Shown piece after piece: positions 61,801 through 64,000 of a stretch of DNA of 64,000 nucleotides. Positions within the stretch are counted from its first letter, which is position 1. Every line of letters begins with the position of its first letter. The stretch is from positions 65,855,817 through 65,919,816 of the forward strand of contig JAWZYU010000030.1 of the NCBI GenBank assembly GCA_038380435.1. Reading direction: 5' to 3'. The notes under the pieces were generated by a model. It ran no database searches. It was not told the origin of the DNA and saw only the letters and a program-made list of their open reading frames with translations. Source of the DNA: Ryuthela nishihirai. Its lineage: Eukaryota; Arthropoda; Arachnida; Araneae; Heptathelidae. The position numbers were made by a program, and so were the translations under genes.

Positions 61801-62415
61801 CATGTTCCATTATAGGTAAGAGTCAACTTTTTTAACCCAATACAGGATTCAATTTGGGGAATCCAAATAAAAAATTTGGTGACCTGTCAGTCAAGTATCC
61901 AAGGAATTAGAATGGACCAAAATCTGTTGAAACCAAAATAAAATTGTTCCAAAAGTTTGCACAGTAATTATCACCAACAATCAGTACATGCACTGATGTC
62001 AGCATGCTCTAAAAGAAACACATTATCTACCAGTGTTCATTCATTCACCTATTCAGATACTGTTATTTATTATTATATTACACCTTGTAGAAATTAATTA
62101 CTAATCCGTTGCTTATTATTTTGTAGCATTTCACTTTAAGTTGCTAAAAAAAACACTTACAACAGATAGATGGATCTTCATCAGAGTTATCACCACAGTC
62201 ATCTTCAAAATCACATCGCCATCTGAGAGGAATACAGCGCTTGTTTTTGCATTCAAAGTCGCCAGCTTGATGACATTTAGGACAATACTCAGGGTCAGTT
62301 TCATCAGAATTATCTCTACAATCATCCTTACCATCACAGAACAACCAACTTGGTATACAGCGATAATTTCCATGTGTGGGGCATTTCCTCCACCCTGTTG
62401 TACAGTTGCGATTTC
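19558..62415 (-). CDS. Megalin-type LDL-receptor-related protein, C-terminal 907 residues (17 exons)
   Basis: Exons in transcription order: 62415-62161, 60153-60014, 58231-58073, 55269-55191, 54320-54069, 49196-49065, 48896-48774, 45931-45803, 45075-44925, 42016-41870, 38439-38219, 35381-35202, 34458-34336, 33551-33381, 29360-29270, 22714-22597, 19812-19558. All junctions keep frame. Residues 1-295 hold seven LDLa modules, 296-380 two EGF modules, 381-655 a YWTD propeller, 656-754 two EGF modules, 755-779 the transmembrane helix and 780-907 the tail. This order matches the end of megalin, a multiligand endocytic receptor of absorptive epithelia. The pieces [12 protein letters not shown] and [11 protein letters not shown] also resemble megalin. 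LRP1 is the alternative, but it has more EGF modules before the membrane. The 5' exons lie outside the window. Confidence 0.9.
19946..19988. promoter_or_regulatory. Cluster of nuclear-receptor-like half sites (right copy)
   Basis: Same motifs as at 5478-5520, including the everted palindrome TGACCCTTGAGGGTCA at 19971-19986, in the last LRP2 intron about 130 bp before the terminal exon. Function is inferred only. Confidence 0.3.
20874..21255. repeat. Old, diverged copy of the downstream region at 4600-4935 / 19070-19400
   Basis: The order of matching blocks is kept: CTGGAA, AATTAAAAAAAT with CTAGAAACTGATA, AATAAGAACCAATTT, CTAGGTTAGA with ATTTAAATTATT, CATCAGTGTTC, and TTTGGTGG with CAGACTCACTA. 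There are many substitutions and indels. This is clearly older than the near-perfect 14.5-kb duplication. It may be an earlier partial duplication of the gene end, or a dispersed repeat also present in the downstream region. Confidence 0.7.
21540..21990 (-). pseudogene. Decayed Penelope-like retroelement, C-terminal remnant
   Basis: On the minus strand a segment reading [11 protein letters not shown] is followed, after a frameshift, by an open stretch with [13 protein letters not shown] and [20 protein letters not shown]. This order resembles the end of Penelope-like proteins (GIY-YIG region) as I know them. Downstream on that strand comes CTGATGAAGAAATTGTATG and then TTTCGAAA, typical of sequence after such ORFs. 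At least one frameshift and several stops make it non-functional. The family call rests on recognition only. Confidence 0.45.
22597..22714 (-). CDS. LRP2 exon: juxtamembrane cytoplasmic tail
   Basis: Encodes residues 785-823, with residue 784 (Leu) split across the upstream junction. The sequence is rich in Gly, Ser and Asn and includes [15 protein letters not shown], close to the conserved VTFRSG segment just inside the membrane in megalins. The acceptor is TTACAG, the donor GAG|GTATAG, and it ends in phase 0. No tyrosine motif is present in this exon. Confidence 0.9.
22966..23163 (+). mobile_element. SINE family 2 (tRNA-Ser-derived)
   Basis: Head GCCATCCCCATGGCCGAGTGG (A box region) followed by a decayed B box (GGTTGAGCCCC), then the body CTGCTGAGGTCCTGCCATCC and the tail CAGCTGCTTGAAGGGGTATT. 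Other members lie at 27864, 34792, 42741 and 60486. Confidence 0.85.
23621..23763 (-). other. Unassigned coding-like patch (47 codons)
   Basis: On the minus strand an open stretch reads [20 protein letters not shown] and then a [14 protein letters not shown] ending at TGA 23621-23623. It looks more protein-like than the surrounding intron, but upstream it is closed by a stop at 23764-23766, and I see no good splice acceptor. It could be a transposase remnant. I do not recognise the family. Confidence 0.2.
24601..24775 (-). other. Unassigned coding-like patch
   Basis: The minus strand is open for about 55 codons, including [19 protein letters not shown] and [13 protein letters not shown], with higher GC than its surroundings. 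No start or splice signals are visible, and upstream it is broken by stops. It is probably a fragment of an old mobile element or processed sequence. The rest of 23830-25050 holds only a tRNA-like SINE remnant near 24128-24215. Confidence 0.2.
25224..27003 (-). pseudogene. Reverse transcriptase part of LINE copy A
   Basis: An open frame of more than 540 codons holds RT motifs: [12 protein letters not shown], then [53 protein letters not shown] and the catalytic YADD (about 25854-25865). After this comes the family's C-terminal [11 protein letters not shown] region. An extra G near 25245 shifts the frame and ends the ORF at KGLRKKGET, where other copies continue with [10 protein letters not shown]. 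Its upstream part is separated from the endonuclease frame by another 1-base shift near 27035. The protein copies the element's RNA at the target site; this copy is inactive as it stands. Confidence 0.9.
27004..27840 (-). pseudogene. AP-type endonuclease part of LINE copy A
   Basis: 259 codons with GVGLLL-type start sequence, [37 protein letters not shown], a TWVSPDG segment and SDHYLVKS. The last is the SDH motif of apurinic-like endonucleases that nick the target DNA. The N-terminal catalytic part (seen at 56847-57371 in copy D as LSLQETRW) is missing because of 5' truncation. An inserted G after GKK near 27035 throws the frame into an early stop (EETELSE). Confidence 0.88.
27864..28055 (+). 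mobile_element. SINE family 2, 5'-truncated copy
   Basis: Begins within the tRNA-like head (GTGCTTGGCTACTGGTC), keeps an intact B box (GGTTCGAGCCCCGG), and ends in CAGCTGCTTGAGGGGGTATT with a TTTATT-type tail. It lies 24 bp from the truncated 5' end of LINE copy A, in the opposite orientation. Confidence 0.85.
28094..28099 (-). promoter_or_regulatory. AATAAA polyadenylation-type signal after the alternative exon
   Basis: On the minus strand AATAAA begins 4 bp after the TAA stop at 28104-28106. Such hexamers are frequent by chance in AT-rich introns, so it is only supportive of the alternative-exon reading. Confidence 0.3.
28104..28300 (-). CDS. Possible alternative LRP2 terminal exon with transmembrane helix
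   Basis: A 70-bp segment (28248-28317) is identical to 29308-29377 and so repeats the splice acceptor and first part of the transmembrane exon. If used, the exon would join 33381-33551 in phase and encode [17 protein letters not shown], then a lysine-rich tail ([11 protein letters not shown] and about 36 more residues) to TAA at 28104-28106, closely followed by AATAAA. The product would be membrane-anchored but lack the FSNPMY uptake motif. The duplication and open frame are seen; use of the exon is inferred. It may equally be a dead partial duplicate. Confidence 0.35.
28318..29269 (-). other. Intron sequence between the transmembrane exon and its partial duplicate
   Basis: AT-rich intron. 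Two overlapping short ORFs on opposite strands (28443-28672) match nothing recognised. No repeat of known type is visible. Confidence 0.6.
29270..29360 (-). CDS. LRP2 exon: transmembrane segment
   Basis: Encodes residues 755-783: 25 hydrophobic residues ([20 protein letters not shown] and then LFYFV) followed by the stop-transfer cluster KRRH. The acceptor is TTACAG and the donor ATTT|GTAAGT. Two bases of a split Leu codon are left at the 3' end and are completed by exon 22597-22714. The first 53 bases and the acceptor are duplicated at 28248-28317. Confidence 0.95.
29804..32641. mobile_element. Non-autonomous piggyBac-like element, long form (about 2.8 kb)
   Basis: The left end reads CTCTTCCAGTGTCCAGCC after ATAA, a decayed TTAA. 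The right end reads GGACACTGGAAGGG followed by TTAA at 32638-32641. These match the ends of the 39249-40600 element. TTAA targets with CCC-type termini are typical of piggyBac. The interior is very AT-rich with no transposase, and contains a direct repeat of about 430 bp (29994-30420 versus 32168-32608). It is seen only as a non-coding element. Confidence 0.65.
33381..33551 (-). CDS. LRP2 exon: membrane-proximal EGF module
   Basis: Encodes residues 698-753. [20 protein letters not shown] followed by [11 protein letters not shown] is a six-cysteine EGF repeat of the NGG-type. A Pro/Arg-rich linker ([15 protein letters not shown]) leads to the membrane. The acceptor is CTATAG and the donor GTG|GTAAGT. 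The last split codon (G) can in phase join either the transmembrane exon at 29360 or its partial copy at 28300. Confidence 0.93.
34336..34458 (-). CDS. LRP2 exon: EGF module after the propeller
   Basis: Encodes residues 657-696: [20 protein letters not shown] followed by [10 protein letters not shown] and ending SASCNA. The NACSHLCL and PGGYxCACP pattern is that of the EGF module that packs against the YWTD propeller in LDL-receptor family proteins. The acceptor is CTGCAG and the donor CTG|GTAAGT. Confidence 0.93.
34792..34986 (-). mobile_element. SINE family 2, minus-strand copy
   Basis: On the minus strand: GCCATCCCGTGGCTGAGTGG, B box GGTTCGAGCCC and body CTGCTGAGGTC, ending CAGCTGCTTGAGGGGGTATT with a TTTATT tail. 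It is complete and sits in the intron 34459-35201. Confidence 0.88.
35202..35381 (-). CDS. LRP2 exon: end of the YWTD propeller
   Basis: Encodes residues 597-655: [20 protein letters not shown] followed by [11 protein letters not shown] and ending [11 protein letters not shown]. The SLDIFEDxxYW and EVWKQxKFG-type text is characteristic of the last propeller of megalin. The acceptor is TTTCAG, the donor ACAA|GTAAGTG. Confidence 0.95.
35625..37290 (+). mobile_element. RTE-like LINE copy B, 5' region plus endonuclease, 3' part missing
   Basis: Plus-strand copy starting in the family's 5' untranslated region (AATCCCCTGTGATGATGCAT), which matches 57800-57840 on the minus strand. It continues through the endonuclease (GDFNAKVG near 36680, SDHYLVKS near 36960) with stops and frameshifts, and ends after the YPISPN segment near 37290. 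The reverse transcriptase and 3' tail are absent. It is a pseudogene fragment. Confidence 0.88.
37291..38218 (-). other. LRP2 intron, nothing further recognised
   Basis: AT-rich intron sequence between LINE copy B and exon 38219. No repeat, RNA gene or coding signal was seen. Confidence 0.6.
38219..38439 (-). CDS. LRP2 exon: propeller blades
   Basis: Encodes residues 523-595: [20 protein letters not shown], then [20 protein letters not shown] and [19 protein letters not shown] and IYWCD are YWTD-type strands and KIETAWLDG is the matching blade motif. The acceptor is TTTTAG region CATTTAG, the donor GGAG|GTAGGT. Confidence 0.95.
39249..40600. mobile_element. Non-autonomous piggyBac-like element, short form (1.35 kb)
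   Basis: Bounded by TTAA at 39249-39252 and 40597-40600. Inside these are inverted ends ACCTTCCAGTGTCCA (left) and, read inward from the right, CCCTTCCAGTGTCCAGCC. Its sequence matches parts of the 29804-32641 element in inverse orientation, so it looks like an internally shortened relative. There is no transposase; short ORFs inside are incidental. Confidence 0.75.
40601..41869 (-). other. LRP2 intron, nothing further recognised
   Basis: AT-rich intron. No repeat, RNA gene or coding signal was identified. Confidence 0.6.
41870..42016 (-). CDS. LRP2 exon: propeller blade
   Basis: Encodes residues 474-521: [40 protein letters not shown] and [14 protein letters not shown] is a YWTD variant; LDGRYRR and YPTSLALDP are standard blade motifs. 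The one-base start completes an Arg codon begun in exon 44925-45075. The acceptor is CTTTAG, the donor TTGG|GTAAGA. Confidence 0.95.
42193..42242 (-). other. 50-base near-perfect hairpin in an LRP2 intron
   Basis: Arms of 21 bases (42193-42213 and 42222-42242) flank an 8-base loop. On the minus strand, the transcript sense, all 21 positions can pair because the two differences become G-U pairs. On the plus strand they would be C-A mismatches. The outer 12 bp (AGATCCACAAAG with CTTTGTGGATCT) are exact. Flanks do not extend the stem, which is shorter than a usual pre-microRNA. Function is unknown. Confidence 0.6.
42741..43355 (+). mobile_element. SINE family 2, degenerate copy split by a SINE family 1 insertion
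   Basis: The head begins CCATCTTGGTGGCAGAGTT and resumes after the inserted SINE at 43158 with the same bases, then ATCAGCATACTTAGC. The body (TAGGCTCCTGTCAGACCTC) and the tail CAGCTGCTTGAGGGGTAATT follow. The head corresponds to the GGCCGAGTGGTTAGC part of other copies but is badly decayed, so this is an old member. Confidence 0.75.
42760..43157 (-). mobile_element. SINE family 1 inserted in SINE family 2
   Basis: Nearly complete family 1 element, with the tRNA-like head at the right end on the minus strand. It is bounded by the 16-bp direct repeat TCTTGGTGGCAGAGTT (42744-42759 and 43158-43173), a good target-site duplication. It is more diverged than the copy at 132-518. ORFs 42806-42994 and 42926-43138 are incidental. 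Confidence 0.85.
43656..44729. mobile_element. hAT-like non-autonomous DNA element (1.07 kb) with 8-bp target duplication
   Basis: Flanked by an exact 8-bp direct repeat GCCTGAAG (43648-43655 and 44730-44737), the size made by hAT transposases. The ends are short imperfect inverted repeats: TAGTGAT on the left, TGGTGAT read inward from the right. Subterminal regions are rich in GATTCA/GAGTCA-type words (43700-43770 and 44280-44480). There is no transposase ORF. Confidence 0.75.
44925..45075 (-). CDS. LRP2 exon: propeller blades, with a GC donor
   Basis: Encodes residues 424-472: [19 protein letters not shown], then [18 protein letters not shown] plus two bases of Arg. ILYWTD is a canonical YWTD repeat and ALAIDWVAR the usual strand before the next YW. 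The donor is GCCAG|GCAAGA, a GC rather than GT splice site. Frame with exon 41870-42016 (R then NLYWMD) is only kept by using it. The acceptor is TATCAG. Confidence 0.93.
45076..45802 (-). other. LRP2 intron, nothing further recognised
   Basis: AT-rich intron without recognisable repeats or RNA genes. Confidence 0.6.
45803..45931 (-). CDS. LRP2 exon: start of the YWTD propeller
   Basis: Encodes residues 381-422: [20 protein letters not shown], then [20 protein letters not shown] and TK. [15 protein letters not shown] resembles the first strand of an LDL-receptor-type propeller, and VQSIDYDP matches the usual SIDYD entry to blade one. The acceptor is GAACAG, the donor AAAG|GTAAGA. Confidence 0.92.
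46241..46636 (-). mobile_element. SINE family 1, diverged copy
   Basis: Same order of blocks as 132-518: CACAAGGACCCCAGGGGCTC, the GGCTCTCCCACACA block, and a decayed tRNA-like head (TTAGCTCAGTTGG on the minus strand). There are many substitutions and no clear target duplication. Confidence 0.8.
47056..47620 (-). pseudogene. Mariner-like transposase remnant
   Basis: On the minus strand, frames near 47290-47420 give [20 protein letters not shown] and then SVKSPNVAK and [10 protein letters not shown]. This is the N-terminal helix-turn-helix pattern of mariner-type transposases, interrupted by a stop. At about 47056 GAGGGTTGATTGGAAAATAA resembles a mariner terminal repeat. A second weak patch (WYKKFREG, near 48445-48490) may be another remnant. 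No catalytic domain was seen. Confidence 0.5.
48774..48896 (-). CDS. LRP2 exon: calcium-binding EGF module
   Basis: Encodes residues 340-379, beginning with a split Asp. [20 protein letters not shown] is followed by [23 protein letters not shown] plus the later N and aromatic residues mark a calcium-binding EGF module, which in this family directly precedes the propeller. The acceptor is TTGTAG, the donor AGTG|GTAAGT. Confidence 0.95.
49065..49196 (-). CDS. LRP2 exon: EGF module
   Basis: Encodes residues 296-338: [20 protein letters not shown], then [14 protein letters not shown] and a PKLCE end. Six cysteines are spaced as in the first EGF of the EGF pair that follows an LDLa cluster. A one-base phase links it to exon 54069-54320 across a 4.9-kb intron holding LINE copies. 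The acceptor is ATTCAG, the donor GAAG|GTAATA. Confidence 0.93.
49375..52883 (-). mobile_element. RTE-like LINE copy C, old, nearly full-length, split by another LINE
   Basis: The minus-strand element runs from a 3' region near 49375 to 5' untranslated sequence near 52883 (CCACAAACA and GAAGCCCACTAGTGCA match 57490-57550). RT fragments ([20 protein letters not shown] near 49960-50020, [19 protein letters not shown] near 50250-50305) and a [15 protein letters not shown] segment near 51240 show many stops and deletions. It is interrupted at 50433-51030. Its catalytic ORFs are dead. Confidence 0.82.
50433..51030 (+). mobile_element. RTE-like LINE copy nested in copy C, 5'-truncated
   Basis: A plus-strand 3' end of the same family. 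It starts within the RT C-terminal region ([12 protein letters not shown] sequence, decayed), includes [19 protein letters not shown] and [20 protein letters not shown], and ends CCATAGCTGCTTGAGG with a short GATGATGA tail. RT in copy C resumes immediately after it, so it inserted into copy C, apparently with loss of some target bases. Confidence 0.82.
52884..54068 (-). other. LRP2 intron, nothing further recognised
   Basis: AT-rich intron. Only short simple repeats (GGTGGTGGTGGTGG near 53129) stand out. Confidence 0.6.
54069..54320 (-). CDS. LRP2 exon: two LDLa modules (sixth and seventh visible)
   Basis: Encodes residues 212-294. Module one: [20 protein letters not shown], then [20 protein letters not shown] and C. 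Module two: [20 protein letters not shown], then [15 protein letters not shown]. Each has six cysteines and the acidic calcium-cage pattern D/N-x-x-D-C-x-D-x-S/T-D-E. The acceptor is TTATAG, the donor GTC|GTAAGT. Confidence 0.95.
54321..55190 (-). other. LRP2 intron, nothing further recognised
   Basis: AT-rich intron without visible repeats or coding signal. Confidence 0.6.
55191..55269 (-). CDS. LRP2 exon: second half of the fifth visible LDLa module
   Basis: Encodes residues 185-210: [20 protein letters not shown] then EQEKLC. This completes the module begun by [11 protein letters not shown] in exon 58073-58231, so an intron cuts inside this LDLa domain at phase 0. The exon is too short for a long ORF and was located by its splice sites (TTGTAG acceptor, GTC|GTGAGT donor). 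Confidence 0.92.
55325..57840 (-). mobile_element. RTE-like LINE copy D, 5' end present, 3' part missing
   Basis: Minus-strand copy with 5' untranslated sequence (to about 57840), endonuclease N-terminus ([19 protein letters not shown] and LSLQETRW at about 57150-57260), [16 protein letters not shown] near 56800 and the first half of RT ([11 protein letters not shown] near 55690). The sequence stops near 55325 before the catalytic YADD and the 3' tail. Several frameshifts split it. It supplies the family's N-terminal region, which is missing from copy A. Confidence 0.88.
58073..58231 (-). CDS. LRP2 exon: LDLa module and start of the next
   Basis: Encodes residues 132-184: [20 protein letters not shown], then [13 protein letters not shown], a [10 protein letters not shown] linker and ENLFQCNNT. 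The first module's [12 protein letters not shown] is the calcium cage. The next module finishes in exon 55191-55269. The acceptor is TTACAG, the donor ACT|GTGAGT, both phase 0. Confidence 0.95.
58298..58330. repeat. Orphan Tc1-like terminal repeat
   Basis: CACTGAGTTGATTTTGCATT and then AGCAACACC match the first 30 bases of the neighbouring Tc1 element's inverted repeat with a few changes. It starts 60 bp outside that element in the same direction. It is probably the remaining end of an older insertion. Confidence 0.65.
58360..59616 (+). mobile_element. Tc1/mariner-type DNA transposon, 1,257 bp, decayed
   Basis: Starts CACTGAGTTGGTTTTGC after TA and ends with the inverse before TA, the usual target. 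The inverted repeats are 95 bp (58360-58454 and 59522-59616) with one difference noticed. Inside, decayed plus-strand transposase text includes a [20 protein letters not shown] stretch (59130-59190) and [20 protein letters not shown] (59273-59332). A shifted [17 protein letters not shown] region (about 59370-59420) is of Tc1 type. Frameshifts and stops make it a pseudogene. The long TIRs are better preserved than the coding region. Confidence 0.88.
60014..60153 (-). CDS. LRP2 exon: third visible LDLa module
   Basis: Encodes residues 86-131: [20 protein letters not shown], then [20 protein letters not shown] and LNYECQ. The last part begins the following module. Six cysteines and the [12 protein letters not shown] calcium cage are clear. 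A two-base start completes a Ser codon from exon 62161-62415. The acceptor is TTGAAG, the donor CAG|GTTAGT, phase 0. Confidence 0.94.
60486..60694 (+). mobile_element. SINE family 2, best-preserved copy
   Basis: The head GCCGTCCCGTGGCCGAGTGG, an anticodon-like GCT in CTGCTGATC, and the B box GGTTCAAGCCC point to a tRNA-Ser origin. Body and tail CAGCTGCTTGAGGGGGTATT are followed by TTTATT-type repeats. A TAAGAATGG direct repeat flanks it (60472-60480 and 60695-60703), a target-site duplication with a few extra A residues on the left. Confidence 0.9.
60793..61462 (-). mobile_element. RTE-like LINE copy E, short insertion with 5' inversion
   Basis: 60793-60893 is the extreme 3' end of the LINE on the minus strand, with its ATGATG tail. 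60894-61462 is the adjoining upstream LINE segment (RT C-terminus, for example [20 protein letters not shown]) but in plus orientation. The whole is enclosed by the 11-bp repeat TGTATAATATT (60782-60792 and 61463-61473). This is the pattern of twin priming. It is too short to encode a working protein. Confidence 0.88.
61474..62160 (-). other. LRP2 intron, nothing further recognised
   Basis: AT-rich intron. The 20-bp palindrome AATATTACAATTGTAATATT (61468-61487) overlaps the LINE E target duplication. Nothing else stands out. Confidence 0.6.
62161..62415 (-). CDS. LRP2 exon: first two visible LDLa modules
   Basis: Encodes residues 1-84 of the visible protein. Module one: [20 protein letters not shown], then [20 protein letters not shown] and YC. 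Module two: [20 protein letters not shown], then [18 protein letters not shown]. Acidic calcium-binding residues are intact in both. The acceptor is TTTTAG before GAAATC and the donor GTT|GTAAGT. It starts and ends in phase 1, so the upstream exon lies beyond 62416, probably outside the window. Confidence 0.95.
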
Positions 62416-62567
62416 CTAAAATTAAAAACAATGATGATGCATTTTTCAAATCATGTATGTTTTTCCATCTTAATGAATATAAATTATAAAAACTTTGATA
62501 GAAATATAAAATAAGTAGGAGATGGAAAGTTTGCAGTGCTGTGAGATCAGGAAATATATGGCTGGTG

Positions 62568-62930
62568 AGTTGGGTTCTTTTACCTCTGAGCAGCACTTTT
62601 TTTCATACAATAGACTAAATGACTATATCACAAGGACTCTGAAGGCTCAGAGAAGGTTGGAGGAAGTGGACCCACTGAACAACTGTTAGGAGACAGATGG
62701 TAGCCTCTCACTAAGGCCATCCAGCATCTTTAACACGCACAGAATATGGCTCTCTCACATATGGGGTCACGGTTTTACATCCCATCCAATGGATGACAGC
62801 CTTTCCAAACCCATTGATGTCCCTTACTTATCAAGGGCAACACAGGGAGTTTTGCAGAGATAATTCTCAATGCTGGCACAGGTGTAACTTGAATCTGGAA
62901 CACCACCAACTGAACCACTCCTACCCCCTA
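62568..62930 (-). mobile_element. SINE family 1, diverged copy
   Basis: Blocks match 132-518 (TTTTACCTCTGAGCAGCAC, CACAAGGACTCTGAAGGCTC, the GGCTCTCTCACA block), and the tRNA-like head is decayed at the right end. No clear target duplication. Confidence 0.82.
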
Positions 62931-64000
62931 GCTAATGGGCAACATATCAGATTAACAAACAATGGCATCTCCTGAAGAGAAAGTAAGGTGTGCTGTGATT
63001 TTGTATGAAGAATAGAGCAGTGTTGTCCAAATGCAATGATAATTCTGTCATTATTTTCTCAAGACTTTTCCAAGATGTAAAATTATTGCAAATTTGAATC
63101 TACTAAGTGGAGCTGATAAATCACTTTCCAGTACACCTACTATGCCAAGTACCATAAGCAATATGTGAAAGAAACCTTAAACAAAAGTCCTTGTAAATCA
63201 TTTTGGTGCATTTCTTAGATTTGCAGGTGCTTTTGAGTTCAGTATATATAATCAACCTCAAGTTGAAGCTGTAATACATACAAATCTCCAACTGGGACAG
63301 GACTTTTGGAATTTTTTTATACAGCTAACTGCTGCTTAAGATATCCACTGACACTTGTACCAAAGTATGTAGCCAGTTACTAAAAATCTATTTCCATCAC
63401 TGCATACAACAATGAAGTAACATTCATCTTCATTGTCACTTGAGAGCAAAATTCACAAATAATACATTTTGTATATAGATTCAGGCACATACCTAGGATT
63501 TAGTTTCCAAGAACTTAGTTTTGAGGAGGGGAGGGGGTCTGAAAATAAGACTTAAGACTTGAGTAAGGTTTCCAATTACTAAAATATTCCAGACAGGAAA
63601 GGTTAAAATTATATTTATATGGAATAAAATTTTGCATTGTTTTTAAATCTATTTTTAGTGTTGGGAATATATTATGGGGCTAAAATAAAATTATACAAAG
63701 ATAACTGTTTCTGTTTTTGATTTCAAAGCAGGTAGACAAGTCTGAGATTTCGTATGACAAATTTTCAGGAGATTTCCCCCTTATAAAGAGATATACTTTT
63801 ATTATCTTCTATTTTTATATGCATATTTAAAACATAAAAGGGAAGCACTTCAAATCAAATTGTGGTGTGGGCTGATAATTATATAATGTAAAATCCCATA
63901 GTGGTATGCTTAAATATCATAGCATTCAAGATTGCTTCATTTGTTAAATTAGTAACTTCAAAACTGCTGGACAAGCTAAAAATCTGTAGTAAGCTTTAAT
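62931..64000 (-). other. LRP2 intron or upstream sequence, nothing recognised
   Basis: AT-rich sequence. I searched for LDLa-type exons on the minus strand and found none, so the next exon is expected beyond the window. Confidence 0.6.

Overview
The window is animal nuclear DNA. It is AT-rich, with long introns, GT-AG splice sites, tRNA-derived SINEs, an RTE-like LINE family and several DNA-transposon families. It holds the 3' part of one host gene on the minus strand, a megalin-type LDL-receptor-related protein (LRP2). A bilaterian invertebrate, probably an arthropod, is the best guess, but nothing here fixes the species.

Host gene. Seventeen exons from 62415 down to 19558 join in phase to encode the last 907 residues. 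In order they give seven LDL-receptor class A modules, two EGF modules, one six-bladed YWTD propeller, two EGF modules, a transmembrane helix and a cytoplasmic tail with a single FSNPMY endocytosis motif. Every intron is GT-AG except one, which has a GC donor at 44924. The 5' part of the gene lies beyond base 64000.

Right side (20.4-64 kb). The introns are packed with transposable elements. There are five insertions or fragments of one RTE-like LINE, including one 5'-inverted insertion and one LINE inside another. There are two tRNA-derived SINE families, one of which shares its 3' tail with the LINE. There are also two non-autonomous piggyBac-like elements, a hAT-like element with an 8-bp target duplication, a Tc1/mariner element with 95-bp inverted repeats, and remnants of a mariner and a Penelope-like element. 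A 70-bp partial copy of the transmembrane exon (28248-28317) reads on into its own stop codon and an AATAAA signal, so it could be an alternative terminal exon.

Left side (1-20.4 kb). The last coding exon, its downstream region and part of the preceding intron are present twice, 14,468 bp apart and almost without a difference. Between the copies lies an 8.2-kb satellite array of about 155-bp units. This is either a very recent duplication or an assembly artefact. A much older, diverged copy of part of the same downstream region lies at 20874-21255, so this end of the gene may have been duplicated more than once.

The features most worth checking are the duplicated terminal exon around the satellite, the possible alternative transmembrane terminal exon, the LINE/SINE shared tail and the intronic hairpin at 42193-42242.
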